Shown: positions 22,901 through 36,869 of the stretch, in pieces | Numbering within the stretch: the first letter of the stretch is position 1 | Layout: each line of letters starts with the position of its first letter | Source of the DNA: Cardiocondyla obscurior | Taxonomy: Eukaryota > Arthropoda > Insecta > Hymenoptera > Formicidae | Length of the DNA stretch: 64,000 nucleotides | Reading direction: 5' to 3' | NCBI RefSeq assembly: GCF_019399895.1 | Contig: NC_091871.1 | Location: 4,679,001-4,743,000, forward strand | Made by a program: the position numbers and the translations under genes | Notes under the pieces: model-generated | Databases searched by the model: none | Told to the model about the DNA's origin: nothing | The model's input: only the letters and a program-made list of their open reading frames with translations

Positions 22901-25900
22901 AAAGAACCACGTTAAGGAAATTGTCGCTACATAGAGTAAGGGAACTCGGCTCGTCCGTTCTTTCGGACCAGCAAAGCGCCCATTTGGTCCCCCTTTCGGC
23001 TTTAATGATCCTACAGATGATGGCAGGGCCGCGACGGTTTTTATCTCCGCGCGCAATAAATGCCTCGTTAACGATCACGCTCGCAAGCAATAATCGAAAT
23101 TTCTGATTGCCGCGAGACGCGAGCATAATTTTAAGACGGCGCCAGCGGGCGCATCGGCAACACGTTAAGGCGCATAACAGAGTCGTATATTATAACTTAT
23201 CGCAATGCACTGACAATGGCGACTTTATTTAGCAATACAAAATTTGCGCGGAAAAAAAGCACACATGGATTAAACTACGTTGAGATTACGGAAACGTATC
23301 GCGTATATTTGAAAGTTGCTTATTTTTATATAAAATAATCAAGTCGAACAATAGCCTATGACCTTTCGCAACGTGATTTGCAATTTCGCCGACATTCGAA
23401 AAGCAGGATTCCAAAGGTTCTTTCTCTTCTCATGTTATATGTATAAAATTCAAGCCAACAAAATAATTTGTTGAGCATCGCGAGAATTAAAATTAACAAA
23501 ATTTATGTTTTAGTCGTTACATTTGTAACATCGGAGAGCCTTGCAACACTTGGAATAGGCCGCATTAAATAATCGGCTTGCAAATTGAAGTAATATTTAC
23601 CGCGTATTAAAAATTACGATAGTGTCAGACTGTAAAATTAGCGCCAGTTGGCATTTCGCGACGGCTGTACGCGGAAACCAATCCGCCGGAGTAAGGATTG
23701 AAATATGTATACCTATAGACTTAACCGGCGCTCGCATCTGTTCCGTGCGCGCCAACGCTGCAATTTTGTAATAAACTTATCGGCCTGATGCGATAATTAT
23801 CGCGCATCTGGCAAGGCCGATCCGCGCGATTACCAAGAGTAATCCGCGAGCGAGTCGGAGCGGATGGAAACCGAGACGGGGCACCTGTGGGCGCGCGCGG
23901 GATAACTTCTTGAACGCACGGCGTGGGTAATCGTGCAGCTCGCGTTATCTATGGCTCGAAGCCGGCGTGGGTTCCGACCGCAAATGACGGGATAAAAGGG
24001 TCCCCGGCACGACAGGATGCAATTACGGCTTTACGCGGCATTACGAAGAGGTACCGCGAGTCGGGCAGACGCCGCCGCGTCGTGGCGACTCTATTTAAAG
24101 TTTAAGTGGGGACTTAAATTAAAATCCATCCTATAACGATTACGGTGACACTCGTGCCATAAATTCCATCTCTCTGACGATGCGCGATTGCATTATCTTG
24201 AACCCGCTTTTTCCATGTGTTCTTTCAACGTAGAAATCCCTTTTTTGCTATCGGTACGTCGTTTTAAGGATTTATAGCGTCAACTCTTTTTTTTTTTGTT
24301 TTTTTTTTATTACGTTTTAAATGGCAAAAATATTTTCATGACAAAGTTATATCGACTTTTTATATGCGTTACTTACAATTTTTGGTGTATTGTTATTATT
24401 ATTTTTTTTTAATAAAATGCTGTACAAGGAAAATTATTTCACCAAGTATTAAGTTTTTTTTTCCTGACATTTATAAGACAAAAATCAATAAAATTATACA
24501 TAAATAAAATATCAGGTATTATAAGTTTATACATTTTTCAGAAAAAAGAATTTAGCATCTTCCGAGAAAGCATTATATTTGAGCGAGGAATAAAGTGCTA
24601 CTAAATTCCATTTAATCACAGGCATTTCGCAACAAACTAATTTACTTGAGACAGATTTATTGAGGTAGAGTTTCACTGTTTGCTTTAGTAACACTTTATT
24701 TTTCTACGGGGATGTATTGATTTATGAGAGGTGCCATAAAAAGAAGCCGCGACTCAACTCCTATAAATCGTAAGATATAGCCGGGGCTAATTAATATCGA
24801 CGTTAAATCCAAAAACGCTAATTCGTTCTTAAACGCCGACGGTAAACCCCGCGGGACTCGCCGATACCACTTCGATTAATCGCTAATTACGGCGATCATC
24901 CCCGCGAAAACGAGACTCGAGGCTCTGACGTGGCTACGACTTAATAACAGGAACCGATCGTGGAATTTCAGACGGTGGCCGACGGTGGTTATTAACTATC
25001 GAGGGGTTATCCGATCGACCCGATACGCAGCGGCCAACTTGGATTCAACAGCATTCTTATCCATCGATCAAATTCTACGCCTCGCGCAAACCCATGTTCT
25101 CATAAATAACCGATCGGGATTTTCACCGACTCGCGATAAGAACGAGAAGAGGGCACTCGAGTTTAATAAACCTGCGCGCAGCTTTTAGAAATATTTACAA
25201 AGCATTGCGACAGTCTATCGCATTCGATTAATAAGATTAATTATTATAATAAGACCGTATCCCAATTGAAAGGCGATTAACTCTCTACATCAAAAACATT
25301 TTAAAACATAAAAAAAAACGTCCATGAAAAATTTAATATCTTATTAGTGACACGGTATTATAAGAAATTTCAAAATACACGTCGCCGTACTTCATTTCCG
25401 GGAACAAGATGACGAAGGCTGCGATAGCAAATAAAAGGGGTAGCCTACAGCGTGCAGGCAGCGTGTGTGTACACTGAATCGCGATTGAACGAAATGAGCA
25501 TCCACTTCTAATGATTTGTCCGGAAACAATATCTCGTTCGTGTCTCGAGAGTTTCAATCAATGTCAGTTTGCTTAACGCGAAATTGCAACAAGCACTTAC
25601 AACAAGTGGATATCTTTTAACGTTAGCTGTTTTGCGTATTTGATCATAAATAATATTACTATTTAATTACTATATAAACAATTATTTTATAATCCTTTGA
25701 TTTTTAAATAAATCAGTAGCTATGCGATTATACTGTTGAATAAATTTATCAAAAGTTTCACGTAAAAGTTGTAAAGCTTTAACTTTATCGAATTAGGGTT
25801 ACTGAACGTTTTTCTTCGTATCGGACTGGCAACGCCACGTTTACGCGAGATAGATCGAGAACGACGAGAGAAGTCGAGAACTGTCGTCCGATAACGAAGA

Positions 25901-26522
25901 CGACCCCCTCGAGACGCCTTCCTTCCTCCGGCCGGATGAATAAACTCGAGACTAATTACCGCGATAAGTACAGAAGGAGCCCTGGCACGCTTCGTCGTGC
26001 GTTCCACGATGAAGCTCGGTAATATTAACGAGTGGTGACTGCGCGCCACGCTCGACGCTTCAATCGCAGGAATGCCTGAAATATCTGCTCGCAGTTACCA
26101 GCGAGATAATATGTATTCGCGTCGCACTTGCGCGCCGGTTGAGCGGAACGTTTATTACTCTGTAGCAATGCGTAATTAAAGTAGAATAGACGGTATTTGA
26201 GCAATGCCGATTCCGAGATGCTAGCGAAATGAATATCGCTCCTCGTTGAGGGAACGTTGCGATTTAGCCAAGAAAGTTGTCGCGTATTAATTAATCAATT
26301 TGCACGAACATGTATTCGCTCATCATATTATAAATGTTTCCTTATGTACAAGTGTCTATTTGCGTTTGAGAGGACCGACTGGATTTACTTGAAAGAATCA
26401 AGAGGAGAGGAGAAAGAAAGCTCGTGAGTGTGCGAGATGAAGAGATGTAATAGCAATCGTAAAATGATAGCGTTTCTCAGTTGTCGCGCGCCAAACTTAA
26501 ATTACCGTCTTACTTGTTTCAG
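16936..26522 (+). other. Non-coding DNA immediately upstream of the netrin exon, read as intron
   Basis: No LamNT or EGF-1 netrin exon is visible. The sequence alternates AT-rich stretches (18180-18900, 19240-19480, 24240-24560) with CpG-rich patches (19860-20120, 21170-21700, 23640-24110). Homopolymers include A22 at 20965-20986 and T-rich tracts near 24285-24310. Open frames up to about 128 codons lie in the CpG-rich patches, overlap on opposite strands and have no domain. The segment ends at the AG of the netrin acceptor. Confidence 0.6.
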
Positions 26523-26711
26523 TGTGCAACTGCAACCTCCACGCGAGAAAGTGCAGATTCAACATGGAGCTGTACAAGCTGTCGGGCCGCGTCAGCGGAG
26601 GCGTTTGTCTGCAGTGCCGGCATTTTACGGCGGGTAGGCACTGTCATTATTGCCGCGAAGGTTACTACAGGGACCCGGCGAGGCCGATCACGCATCGCAA
26701 AGCCTGCAAAC
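26523..26711 (+). CDS. Net: Netrin, internal exon encoding laminin EGF-like module 2
   Basis: Netrins are secreted laminin-related cues that steer axons and migrating cells through DCC/Frazzled and UNC5 receptors. This exon reads CNCNLHARKC, RFNMELYKLSGR, GGVCLQCRH, TAGRHCHYC, EGYYRD and PITHRKACK, the highly conserved second laminin-type EGF module. All eight cysteines are present. The acceptor (a pyrimidine-rich stretch ending in TTGTTTCAG, AG at 26521-26522) and the donor (C|GTAAGT, GT at 26712-26713) are both consensus. The exon is 189 bp: two bases finishing a split codon, 62 full codons, and one base of the next codon. Both flanking introns are therefore phase 1. The reading frame runs on past the donor to a stop at 26885-26887, but that extension has no netrin similarity. 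The preceding LamNT and EGF-1 exons and the following EGF-3 and C-terminal NTR exons were not found. The family call is firm; which insect paralogue (NetA- or NetB-like) cannot be told from this module. Confidence 0.96.
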
Positions 26712-29700
26712 GTAAGTACCCGGCAATTACATGTAAATCCAACAAAGACACCATCAGCGACGCGGGGCAATTACGCCTCGTGTCGAATAATCCTCCCCGC
26801 GCGATTACTCGCGGCACGCTTAATTACGGAAGTGCCACGGTGAACTTGCGACCGTCTCGCTCGCGCAGAACTAGTAAGCAACATTAATGGCGTGTAGGAT
26901 TTCTAATTCTTCACGCGTCTCAATGTACGCGCATTAGAGCGCTAATAACGCGCAGCCGGGCTAATTGGACGATCCTATGGGTCATAGAGCTTTCTATAGC
27001 GTGTAACGATTCGCTGTCGATCTGAAAGCACGCAATCGCGCGCGAGAGATAACCGGGAAAATACTTAAAATGCCTCACGCGAGAGAACAATGCGGATAAA
27101 AATTTCGACAATTAAAGTTTAAAAACAATTGTAATTGAAATTAAAAATCTATATTTTAATACTAACATCGAGATTATTTATTTTTATTTATATTATAATT
27201 ATTTTTGTTTTTATCTAAACGATTTCTCTTAAAGTTATCGTACTTTTAACGTTCACCGTCGTATTGAACAAAGACGCGTTATGCGAATCCGATCGGAACG
27301 TTTATTGCATGCATGCGACCGAAGCGGTGAAGGGAGAAAACTAAGAAACGACAACGGCAGTTGCGATCGGGTCAGCGCATCTTCCCAGCCGCGCAATGCG
27401 ACCGTCGGGAGAAACCTGGACACCATTACCATTCGTCACAGTCCCTCCGTGGTACTGTTACAAAGCGGTTACCAGCTGGGCAACCCCCTAATCTCGGCGC
27501 ATTCAATTTATGTGCGTTTGTCTAGCCTCGCGGACCGCCGCGGGGAATACGATCTCCCGGTGTGAGAAAGCGCGTGTCGATGCATCGCGAGTGCACCGGC
27601 GCGCGGTCTACGTGAGCGAACGTCTGAGCGGCACATCTCGTGTCGAAATTACACGGCGTAGTCGTTGTTCGACGTTGGTTCACCGCGACGTAAGAATATC
27701 GAGTCGTGACGCGGGATAAATTACAAATTCGTGAAACCTGATTAGTGAACCTTGATTCGTGAATTTTAGTCTAACCAAATTAACAGACGCCGAAGCCGTG
27801 AAGAACGTGGTTAATTTAAAAGCTCAACTGTGTAAATTTTTTCTAAATTTTTTTACGATTTTATAAAATTTTTACAACTATTATCCGTGCGAATTTATTA
27901 TTATAATTAGCAATTTTGTATGCAATTCTTTTCACAGCGATTCTCTTCATTCGATTCGGTGTTGCAACGCATTTACCATCGTTATTTTTTCCGCGTTCTC
28001 TCTATAGACATCATTCGACGTTAAAGCAGGCTCGTTCTCTAATGTTGCGCCGCTCGAGCGCGTGATTTACGCAATGCGTATCTTTACAGCGGCGAGAATT
28101 TTTGCGAGATTCTGCCTTAAAGTAGTCACACTCGGCGAACGAGTTTCGCGCGATTAACTATGTATGTCACCGGATAGCGCGCGCGTGGTCTCAAACGAGC
28201 GCACATCGTGCCGAGCTGCGAGATTAATTAGCTCTTTACAGTCTAAAGTTTTTATAATTATATGGCATTCATGTTTGCAGCGAAAACCAGTCGTAAAAGA
28301 GACGCGTGCAGCAACGTGTAATAAAAATTGCACACGGGAGGCACGCCATTCAGAATCATTAGATTGTGATCTTATTTGTCAACAAGTGTCACAAAATATT
28401 CTGCAATTCTTTGAGAGTATAAACGGAGAGATTACATTAAAATATATCGTACTTAAACAAAAAATATTTCTCAGGATATTGCACAAAAAATTAAAAAAAA
28501 AAAAAAAATTTTTTTTTAATTACTGCAAGAATTTAATAAATTCACAAATGCTGCGGAACTATATGGTATCTAAATTTAAGCGTGCATAATTAACAGACTC
28601 AGTTACCAAAGTATTAACTGGTTTCCGAGTTAGCAATTCATAAGAACGACGATATAGCGCAGTTTACGATCTACCTCGTGCATTCGCGGTGTTCCCGGTG
28701 CCGATGTATGTATAAAGCGCTACCGAGAGCCTGCGCACGCTCTCGCCACCGAGATAACGAACAGTCTGTATTCTCGTTAGCAATCACGGCCGTTAAGATA
28801 ACAACGAGACACGACACTCATAGCGAGCGCGCACGCCGAGCGTGAAAAGATTTAAGCCCGTCTCAGGACGGCATAAGTTTCATAAATTAATCCCCGGGAC
28901 GAGAGGAGACTCCATCGGCGTTGGATCGCGTGGGACGGCGGGAGAGTATAATTTCATTTTGATACATAATTTAAGTTTGAGCTTTAACCGCGCTCGAACT
29001 TGAAATTGCCCTCACCCCCTTCCTTCCTTCCTCCACCACACCCCTCGCCTATGACGATGATAAATTTAGAAATTAGTCGGGTGGCAGGACGGTCCGATTT
29101 CATATTCCGCTGGGTATAGGGACGAGAGCAAATATAACGAAGTTGTAAGAGAGACTCCGTATCAGAAATAGCATTTTACAGAAAATTACAAAGTGACGTT
29201 ACGGTTTGTAACGCACGGTACAAAGTAAAACGTCGATCGTTACAGCGAGTAAAACATGAACGATTTGCGTAGCGTAAAGATCTAAGATACTTTTTCCAGG
29301 GCATGCAATTAAAAGGAAAATATACTGTGATTCGAATTTCATGATAATGAAGAACGGTAGTCTCATAATTTTGAGGTTTTATCTTCAGCTGGCGTATAAT
29401 TTGAGATCCCCGGCGTGGCCTTTCCGAACTGACGATATCTAATTTCTAGCTTTTCAAGATAGGGGCTGAACGAAGTTACGACGTTATTACGCGATGATTA
29501 ATTTGACGCGGTGAAGATAAGATCGTTCTGAGGGAAAAGCGACTCTGATTGAATAATTAACCACGCCCACCGGATTAATTTCAATCTAACGTCGTGTTAA
29601 GTAGCACGAGTGGTCGCATTAACATGTCGTACCACCTACCGACTCATTCATACGGCAATGGCTCAATATTATCATTCGCGGGGAGAACTATTCGCGCAAC

Positions 29701-31686
29701 ATTAAGTAATTAAGTTTACCCAACGCATGCTAATTAAATCACTCGCTGGCGAAGTAGAGAACATGTACGAGCGAGATAACGTATTCCAAAGTACACATTA
29801 TTTATATAATGAATGTGAGCCTGTCGACTCACCGTTAATGCGATTGAATAAACTCGAGAAACTACTGCCACAGATTCGGTTCGTGAATTCCGCCCCGTTT
29901 GAAATCCTAGTCGAGCAGAAAAGGACAGCCGTAATATTCGTTGGGCCACGTTGCACCGAAAGCGCGTCAGCGATAACGACGACCGCGATAACGACAACGA
30001 CGCTCTTCACTTTTATAAGATACGCTTCGTAAGATAACCGTTCGTGCACCATTTTCCTCGGTCGCTATCCTCCGTCATTACGGAACCGGGCGCGGAAATG
30101 CGGATTTCCGCAATTTCTCTCGTCCGCGTCACGTCTCGCAGTGTCCCCGTCGTTGCACCGAACGCGCCTCCACCTCGTAACATGCAGCAACCGTTTCCAT
30201 CCACGGTTAGTGAACTCCGGGATCGGTCCTGCCACGCCGATCCCACTCGCCCTCCTCGTTGCGCTCACTCTCGGCACAAATCACCCCTTCAATCCCGCGC
30301 CACGACATTTCCGCGAGAAAATACGGTCCCCCGCGTCAACCCGTGACGTACTCGTCGCGCAGGTTGAAGCGACGCCGCTCGTTTCGAGATTTCCGCAGTG
30401 ACGAATAAGAGCTCCCTCGAGCCTCCTCTTGAAATCAGTATCTCCTTTTCACTCCTTTCCGCTTTCCTTCTACACCGAACACCACTCGCTCCTTCGCTTT
30501 GATTGGCCCCCGGAGATTAAGTCAGCATTTTTGTTAAAAGCTACTCGCACGTGACGCGGCGAATCTCCGATCCATCTACCAATTTATTTTACGCTGTGAC
30601 GAGAAAAGCTGTCCCTGCGCGTAATATATCTCGCGACAATAATTTTTATACCCGTGACACACATGGCCGGGCCAATGTCGTCGTTGCGTATGTGACCGGT
30701 ATATATTAGAAACTCCCCCTGTTTGTACAATACGCGTGACTATGCCGGAACGATACGCGTTTCAACTGTATCCATCCCCGACGACCAAAGGCTTACCCCA
30801 TGTTTATTCTAACCCCGGCGGCACCCTCGGGCAAGGGTTGCTTCTCAAACAGAATCGGTCACCGAGACGCGCTCCCACCCTTGCCAGCGCAACCCTTCCG
30901 GTTCTTCCACTCTGTCAAGACTTCGATCTGCGCGGCGCGCAAAGCGAAATTTCACGCGGTATTAAATTAACGCGCGGCGCTTCCACGAATTCCTAACTTA
31001 ACTAACTTTCGGTTCGGTCGGCGTAGGCACAGATCGAGGGGTGTTTACGATCAAGGGAGAAGCTTGGATCGTCGAACGTAATTCGTGCGTTTATTTTGCA
31101 CGAGCGCGCTTACTGTCGGAGAATTTGGGATACGAAAACGACAAATTCCGTACGCGAAACTGTTAAAAGAAAATTCAATATGTCACTCGCCGGTGCTTAA
31201 CAATAATGAAATTTGCACATTGATTTGCAATCGTAAAAATATATTTAAAAAAAATTTATCTCGCAAAAAAAGAATAACGCAATGTTAAAACAGCTTGCAA
31301 CGTTTCAATCTGCTGTATTTTCACATGGCGTAAATATTTCTAAAACTGGCCCTATTACGTTATCGACACCCTTTTTCTTTAATTGCCATGTTTGTTAAAT
31401 AACTTGCTCGGCTGCAACTTCCATCTCTAATGAATTCAAAGTCGTAACGCGCCATTGAGAAATAATTACCAGTCGCGGACGATTTATCCGATGCTGCCGC
31501 GGCGTAACGAGATCGATTTACGGTCCCAGCGATGAGATATTCGCAGCGTACGTGTTAATCCGGCCATGAAGTGCGGAGCTATCAGCAATACCCATCTTAA
31601 AACTTAATCAATATTATTCCGCCGCGATAAACCAGTCTCGCGTTGCGGGCTCAAGAGAAGAGCATCAACCTAAACTGAAACAGACG

Positions 31687-31743
31687 TTGACGACGACGAC
31701 GAAAAGTCATCATTCTCGTCGTCGTCGTCGTCGTCGTCGTCGC
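31687..31743. repeat. CGT microsatellite with facing GAC run
   Basis: A GAC run at 31690-31702 faces a CGT run at 31717-31743 across a short spacer. The two are complementary and could fold into a hairpin. Confidence 0.85.
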
Positions 31744-34700
31744 ACACGATATATCGTGTCGCCGATCGCAAGAGGGAAGTGTCGCGTTCGCGCTTCGCCA
31801 GTTCATTATATCGCATTAATCGAGTGTCATGGAATTGAATTTCTCGAGATGCCTTCGTATCGTTTCACAAGTACTTCCTTTAATGTGCACTGACAGCGAT
31901 ATGGGGGCTTTAAATGCATCAGCATCACAGGCGATATTCTCTAACGTATCTCACTGCTTATACTTAACATAAAATTTATTCGTGCCCATAAAAGAACGGA
32001 AATAAATTTGTATTTGAAACATACTACTTCCGTATTGCATTATACTAAACAATATTTTAAATATTTAGAGATAGTTTTTCATCTAAAGTGATATTTATAT
32101 TTTAATATGCAACATTTAAATGTGACGTTATGATATTTTATAAGGCATCAAAATAGAACAAAATTATTAAAATATAAAATAATTTTTATAAACAAATATT
32201 TAAAGACATATTTAAATAAAGTATACATATAAAAGTATTAATTTTGTTAATGCCGTTAAAAATTTAATTTATTTTTTACTGTGTACTTACTAAATTTAAA
32301 AAATGCAGCACGTTACTGTGTTCGTTCTAAGAACTAGCGAGAGATAAACGCGTGCGTTCGCGCTCGTCCGAACTGCAAAAGGTACTTGAACCCAATACCG
32401 AAGTGCAAAGCTTTCCGCGCGTACTCGGCACACGTTAGCATATTCATTATCCGCCACTTAACCGAGACTTAAACCTCCCAGAGCTTGCAGTGGGATCAGC
32501 ACTATTAGTGTCTCCCTTTCCCCGTGCTCTTTTCTTTGTGTCTCGCTCGGCCTTCCTTACACCGCTCATCGACTCTTTCGTCGCCTCGAAACACTCCCTC
32601 GGAATACGTCCCTCTTACGGTCTTTGTGGTGTTTGCTTTGTCTAATCACGAGTGGACGTGTAAGCCAGTCTTCGCGAAAAGGCGGAAGTCGGCGGATTTG
32701 CTGGTGAACTCACAGAAACGTGCTCCGCAAGTTTTACCTTTTCAACCATTTCTGTTTTGTTTTTATCTGTTTAGCGATACTTTTTACATCCAAGAAATAT
32801 AGCATTGAGCTTTAAAAGAAATTACTGATACTTTAAACAAAAATGATACGTCAAATACAACTCGATACATTTCTTTTTTTTTTTCTTTTTTTACTTAATC
32901 GCGGAATTTTTTAAACTGCTAAATTAAAATTAAATATTGCTAATTAAGACATTTTTCTTTTCTTAACGTTTGTTACGAGTCATTTTTAAATTAAAGAACT
33001 GGTGTCATTCTCTTATCCGCACGCGGGACGAGCTAACTAGTTTCTCAAAGTTAAACACGCAACAGTAGTTGCTGTAGCGGAAGAATGTGGAGCGATGCAA
33101 TTTAGTTATAATCTAGTTTCGGACTAAGTTGTAAGTTTGTTAGCGAATTATAATGCGGTTGATAGTTAGCGGCGCTTAGTTATCCACCATGTGAACGTAA
33201 GACCTTTCAGTCGCTTGACACGAACAATTTTATTTTTGCAAGTGAAGAAAGAAGTTTTGCTTCGTCAAATAAAATATAATGATTTTAATGAGTTCAAATC
33301 CATCGCGATAAAAATGCAAAAGTGCATATTATGCAAACCTCAAATAATTGAAAGCAAAGAAAAAAAAAAAGAAAAAATGCAAAGATAAAACAAAAATGGG
33401 GAAAAATGAAGAAAGTATTTAGTTAAAGAGTAGTTTTCGTCGTGCACGCGTGTACTCGTTTACCATTTAATTCTTTCGCGCGGACTGACGTTGTATAACA
33501 GGGTCTTCGTAATGCTTCTACTTCCTTTTCCGTCGCCTTCGGTGCATATGCGCCATACTTAAGACCCGCGCGCCACGTCTCGCGCCAATGTCTCGTTATA
33601 CCTTAGATCTACCAGGATTTTAACGGAGCCCTGGTACAAAATCCTATTGAAATTAAGTCCCGCCGCGCTCCGACTTAACAACCGGGGCGAAATAGCGCTA
33701 ACGTGGCTGCTACCTCCCTCACCGAAAAAGACAATTCGACAATTTACGGACTTTCCCGCGAAGATTAATTACTTCTCGACGTTAAATAATAAATACAATC
33801 ATAAATTGTCGAAACAAAGAAAAAATCAATCCCCGTTCCTCGCTGTGAGAAGATATGATTCCATCAGCGAGAAGAGTCGTTATAAGATTTGATTAATCAG
33901 ATTAGAGCAATTAACGTGCTTGAAAACGGAGTCAGTAATCTCTAAGGGTCTCGTGCTAAAAGCGCAACTTGACATAATCGCTTAAGGCTTACGAGAAACG
34001 CGTGTCCAATTAGAACTCGGATAAGATGCTTAGAGCAAACTTTCCTCGCGGGAGTCGCTCGACTTAGATTTTCGGAAAAGATCGGCGGGAGAGCTTAGCG
34101 CGCTGAAACTTGGACTACGCTACGGGTAAACGGATCCCGGAGGATATCCGATAAACACCCGTGAAAAATAAGGCTGCGAGAAAGTGAATGAAGGCACAAA
34201 CAAAACTCAGCAAAATGATCGCAGATAAGTTGATTAGGCGCACAAATAATTTTAATCACGATCACGGATACAGTTCGTTAAAGAACAACGCGACTGACTG
34301 TCCCCACCCTCGTTTCTTCCGCTTTTCTCTCGTTCTCCCCCATTTCTTCCGTTTTATTACCCGCTGTTAGAATCTCGGCAATTATCACGAATACCATCGG
34401 CGAGCTTTACGACGTATAACCGAAGCACCGCACGCCCGCCGCAGCCCTTCAATTTATTACCGCGGACATTTGCATGCGAATGTACTCGCCAATGCTTAAA
34501 CGAATTTACTGTTCGATTAGCGTGTAACCGTGACGCGGGGACATCCATCCGTCTCACGTCTGACGACCCTTAAACATCACACCTACCTCTAAGCACGTTA
34601 CGTCAAGACACGTTTCGCGCTACCGTAAATTTAATATATTTAAAAAAATAAAGTAAAGTAATTTCGTGTAAAAAGACACATGTCGAAAACAAATTACGTC

Positions 34701-36523
34701 CTAAGGAAATATGTAGAGCCAACGGAAGAAAAGTTGGGAGGTCTTTCTTAATACACCTGGCAACAAGACATTCCGCTTAGATGTAACTTCCGAGGTATAA
34801 AACGTCGACAAAAAGAAGAGGAGAACCGTCGGGAAGAGAGCACGAAAGCGACGATAGAAAACGGTTACGATGGGAAGGAAAGGAAGGTAGCGAGGCGCGT
34901 ACGGAGTGCGAGAAGCTAAGAGGCGCGTTATGTGCGGCCGAAGGTGCAGGTTGCAGGCTCACCTTTGTTTGAACACGCAGTCAACCTCCTTCCTCCCTTC
35001 CTCGTCTTCGTCGCGCGTTTTTCGCTCGCGCGTCTCTTTCGCTCTCTTGTTCCCTGCAGATCCTCTTCCGCGGATACGAGCACGCTCGTGTGCTCACGCT
35101 CCCAAATGGACGTGCGCGAGCGTGTCTTTATGCCCGGTGCACGCATCCCGAAGGGTTGCGCGCGATTTATGCGTGTGCGTGCGACGACGTTACGGCGCGC
35201 GGTGAAATTTACAAGCGTAGAACGAACGCACATGTCTCACCCGTTGCAGAATTTAATTGCATTGTTAGATAAAAAAACATATAATTGTCTAACAATTATC
35301 CAAATAAACAGAGTGCTTTTGACAGAAAAAAATCAGATCGTAATGTAAGTCTCACTTCGTCCCAATCAAAATATTTAACCATGCTTTTTGAACGCTTTAA
35401 TTGGAGCTGTAGTCCTTCATGCACGCGATGGAGCAATAAGGTTTACTCGCGTTGTTGTTCAAGTTACGACTAAGAGGATGAATTGCGACGGGATATTAAT
35501 CCTACGCGTGGGAAGATAAAGAGATTTAAATTCCGCGGTAATAGCGTATCCTTCCTTTTTTATTGTTTTCTTTTTTTTTTTCTTTTTTTTTATCGCCCGC
35601 GAGTTACGTGCTTATGCAACGAGCATTCTAAAGTTAGCCCGCCGAATGCCGTCGGGATTTCTCTCTTAAAAGGGAAACGTCGACACAATTGGTAAAACAG
35701 CGATCAGCGTGGTCGGCAAACCGGAATTTTCTCCTTGAACGACAAGCTTGCACAGTTATCGTACGTGCGAAACACGTGCGTGTGAGAAATTTCAGAACGC
35801 AATCGCGAGAACGTGTTTATTCGAGCGCATTACATAAATATCCGCGCGACAAGTGCGAGGGATTATTAATTGATACGAAACAAGAGCGGAATGGATGTCC
35901 GCGCGCGCGGTGATCGCTCTATCTCGCTCGGAATCGCGGTTAAAGGACCGCTCGTCGCGACGGAGCGATTAATTAAATTAATCGACCAGAACTTGACAGT
36001 ATATGTATTCCTGCGGTTTCGAATAGCGCGAATCGTAATTTCAATTTTATTTACCTCTCGTGTTTATCGTTCTATAACGTTTATTACCTTAGCAACTGCT
36101 CGACGAACTCATACTTTAATCTCTCTGAATCGGACATCGATGACCGTTGAGTCGTGCCGTCATACACGTTAATGCAAATTGTGGCAATAAGATTAATAAC
36201 GTAGATCTCGCTTCTTTATTAACGGGCTCGCTCCCTCTCTATTACAATATAAATCACTAACTAGTTTTTCTACGTCCGCCATTCGGCTATAAAATTTCCA
36301 GATGTGTGCAGATTATTATATCTTAACTCGAAAGGTCAAATAACTTTCAGTTCGACCGATATCCGTTATTCGATAAAGGAAAGGTACATTCGTGAATTAT
36401 CAAAAATTTCCCCATTTTACGCAGAATTTTGACTTAAAAACGCTTCTCTCGCTGTCGCTCGTAAGTAGGCACTCTACATTTGACACCCCATACGGTTGCG
36501 TGGCATCAACGTGTGACAGCCGC

Positions 36524-36543
36524 AACGCGTTTCGAAACGCGTT
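36524..36543. promoter_or_regulatory. Perfect 20-bp palindrome
   Basis: AACGCGTTTCGAAACGCGTT equals its own reverse complement. It sits in a CpG-rich stretch outside any recognised gene. Role unknown; a dimeric DNA-binding site is one reading. Confidence 0.5.
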
Positions 36544-36869
36544 ACGTGACACGAGCCAATCTTACCGTGCGATACGCTCTGCGCGCGGCTCAATTCACCG
36601 CCCGAGTCGAGAGCACTTCGGCTACCGATACCAGCCACTTTGCCTCGTCATTAGCACCTACGAGGAGGGGAAAAAAAAAGGGAAAAGAAAAGACAAATGG
36701 GTACGGTCGGCCAGTCGTATCCGGCGATCTTGGCTCTCCGCTTTCGCGCCTTGGCCAGCTGATGCACTTACTCGGGTGCACCGTCTGCATCTCAGATGTG
36801 CTTACGCGTTCCGAGTACGCGTAATTGTGCGCATAATTTAAGGGCGCGGCACGTGAATATACGACTGCC

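Noticed and set aside
22759..23106. ATG-initiated 115-codon frame
   Set aside because: No domain, no clear third-position bias, and an opposing frame overlaps it.
28164..28589. ATG-initiated 141-codon frame, + strand
   Set aside because: It runs through an A/T homopolymer that translates to poly-Lys and Phe, has no domain, and a frame of this length is expected about once by chance in this much sequence. A TTTGCAG inside it could be an acceptor, but no matching donor was found.
28705..28760. TATAAA in CpG-rich sequence as a promoter
   Set aside because: No downstream exon or coding start could be tied to it, so it is only mentioned in the region note.
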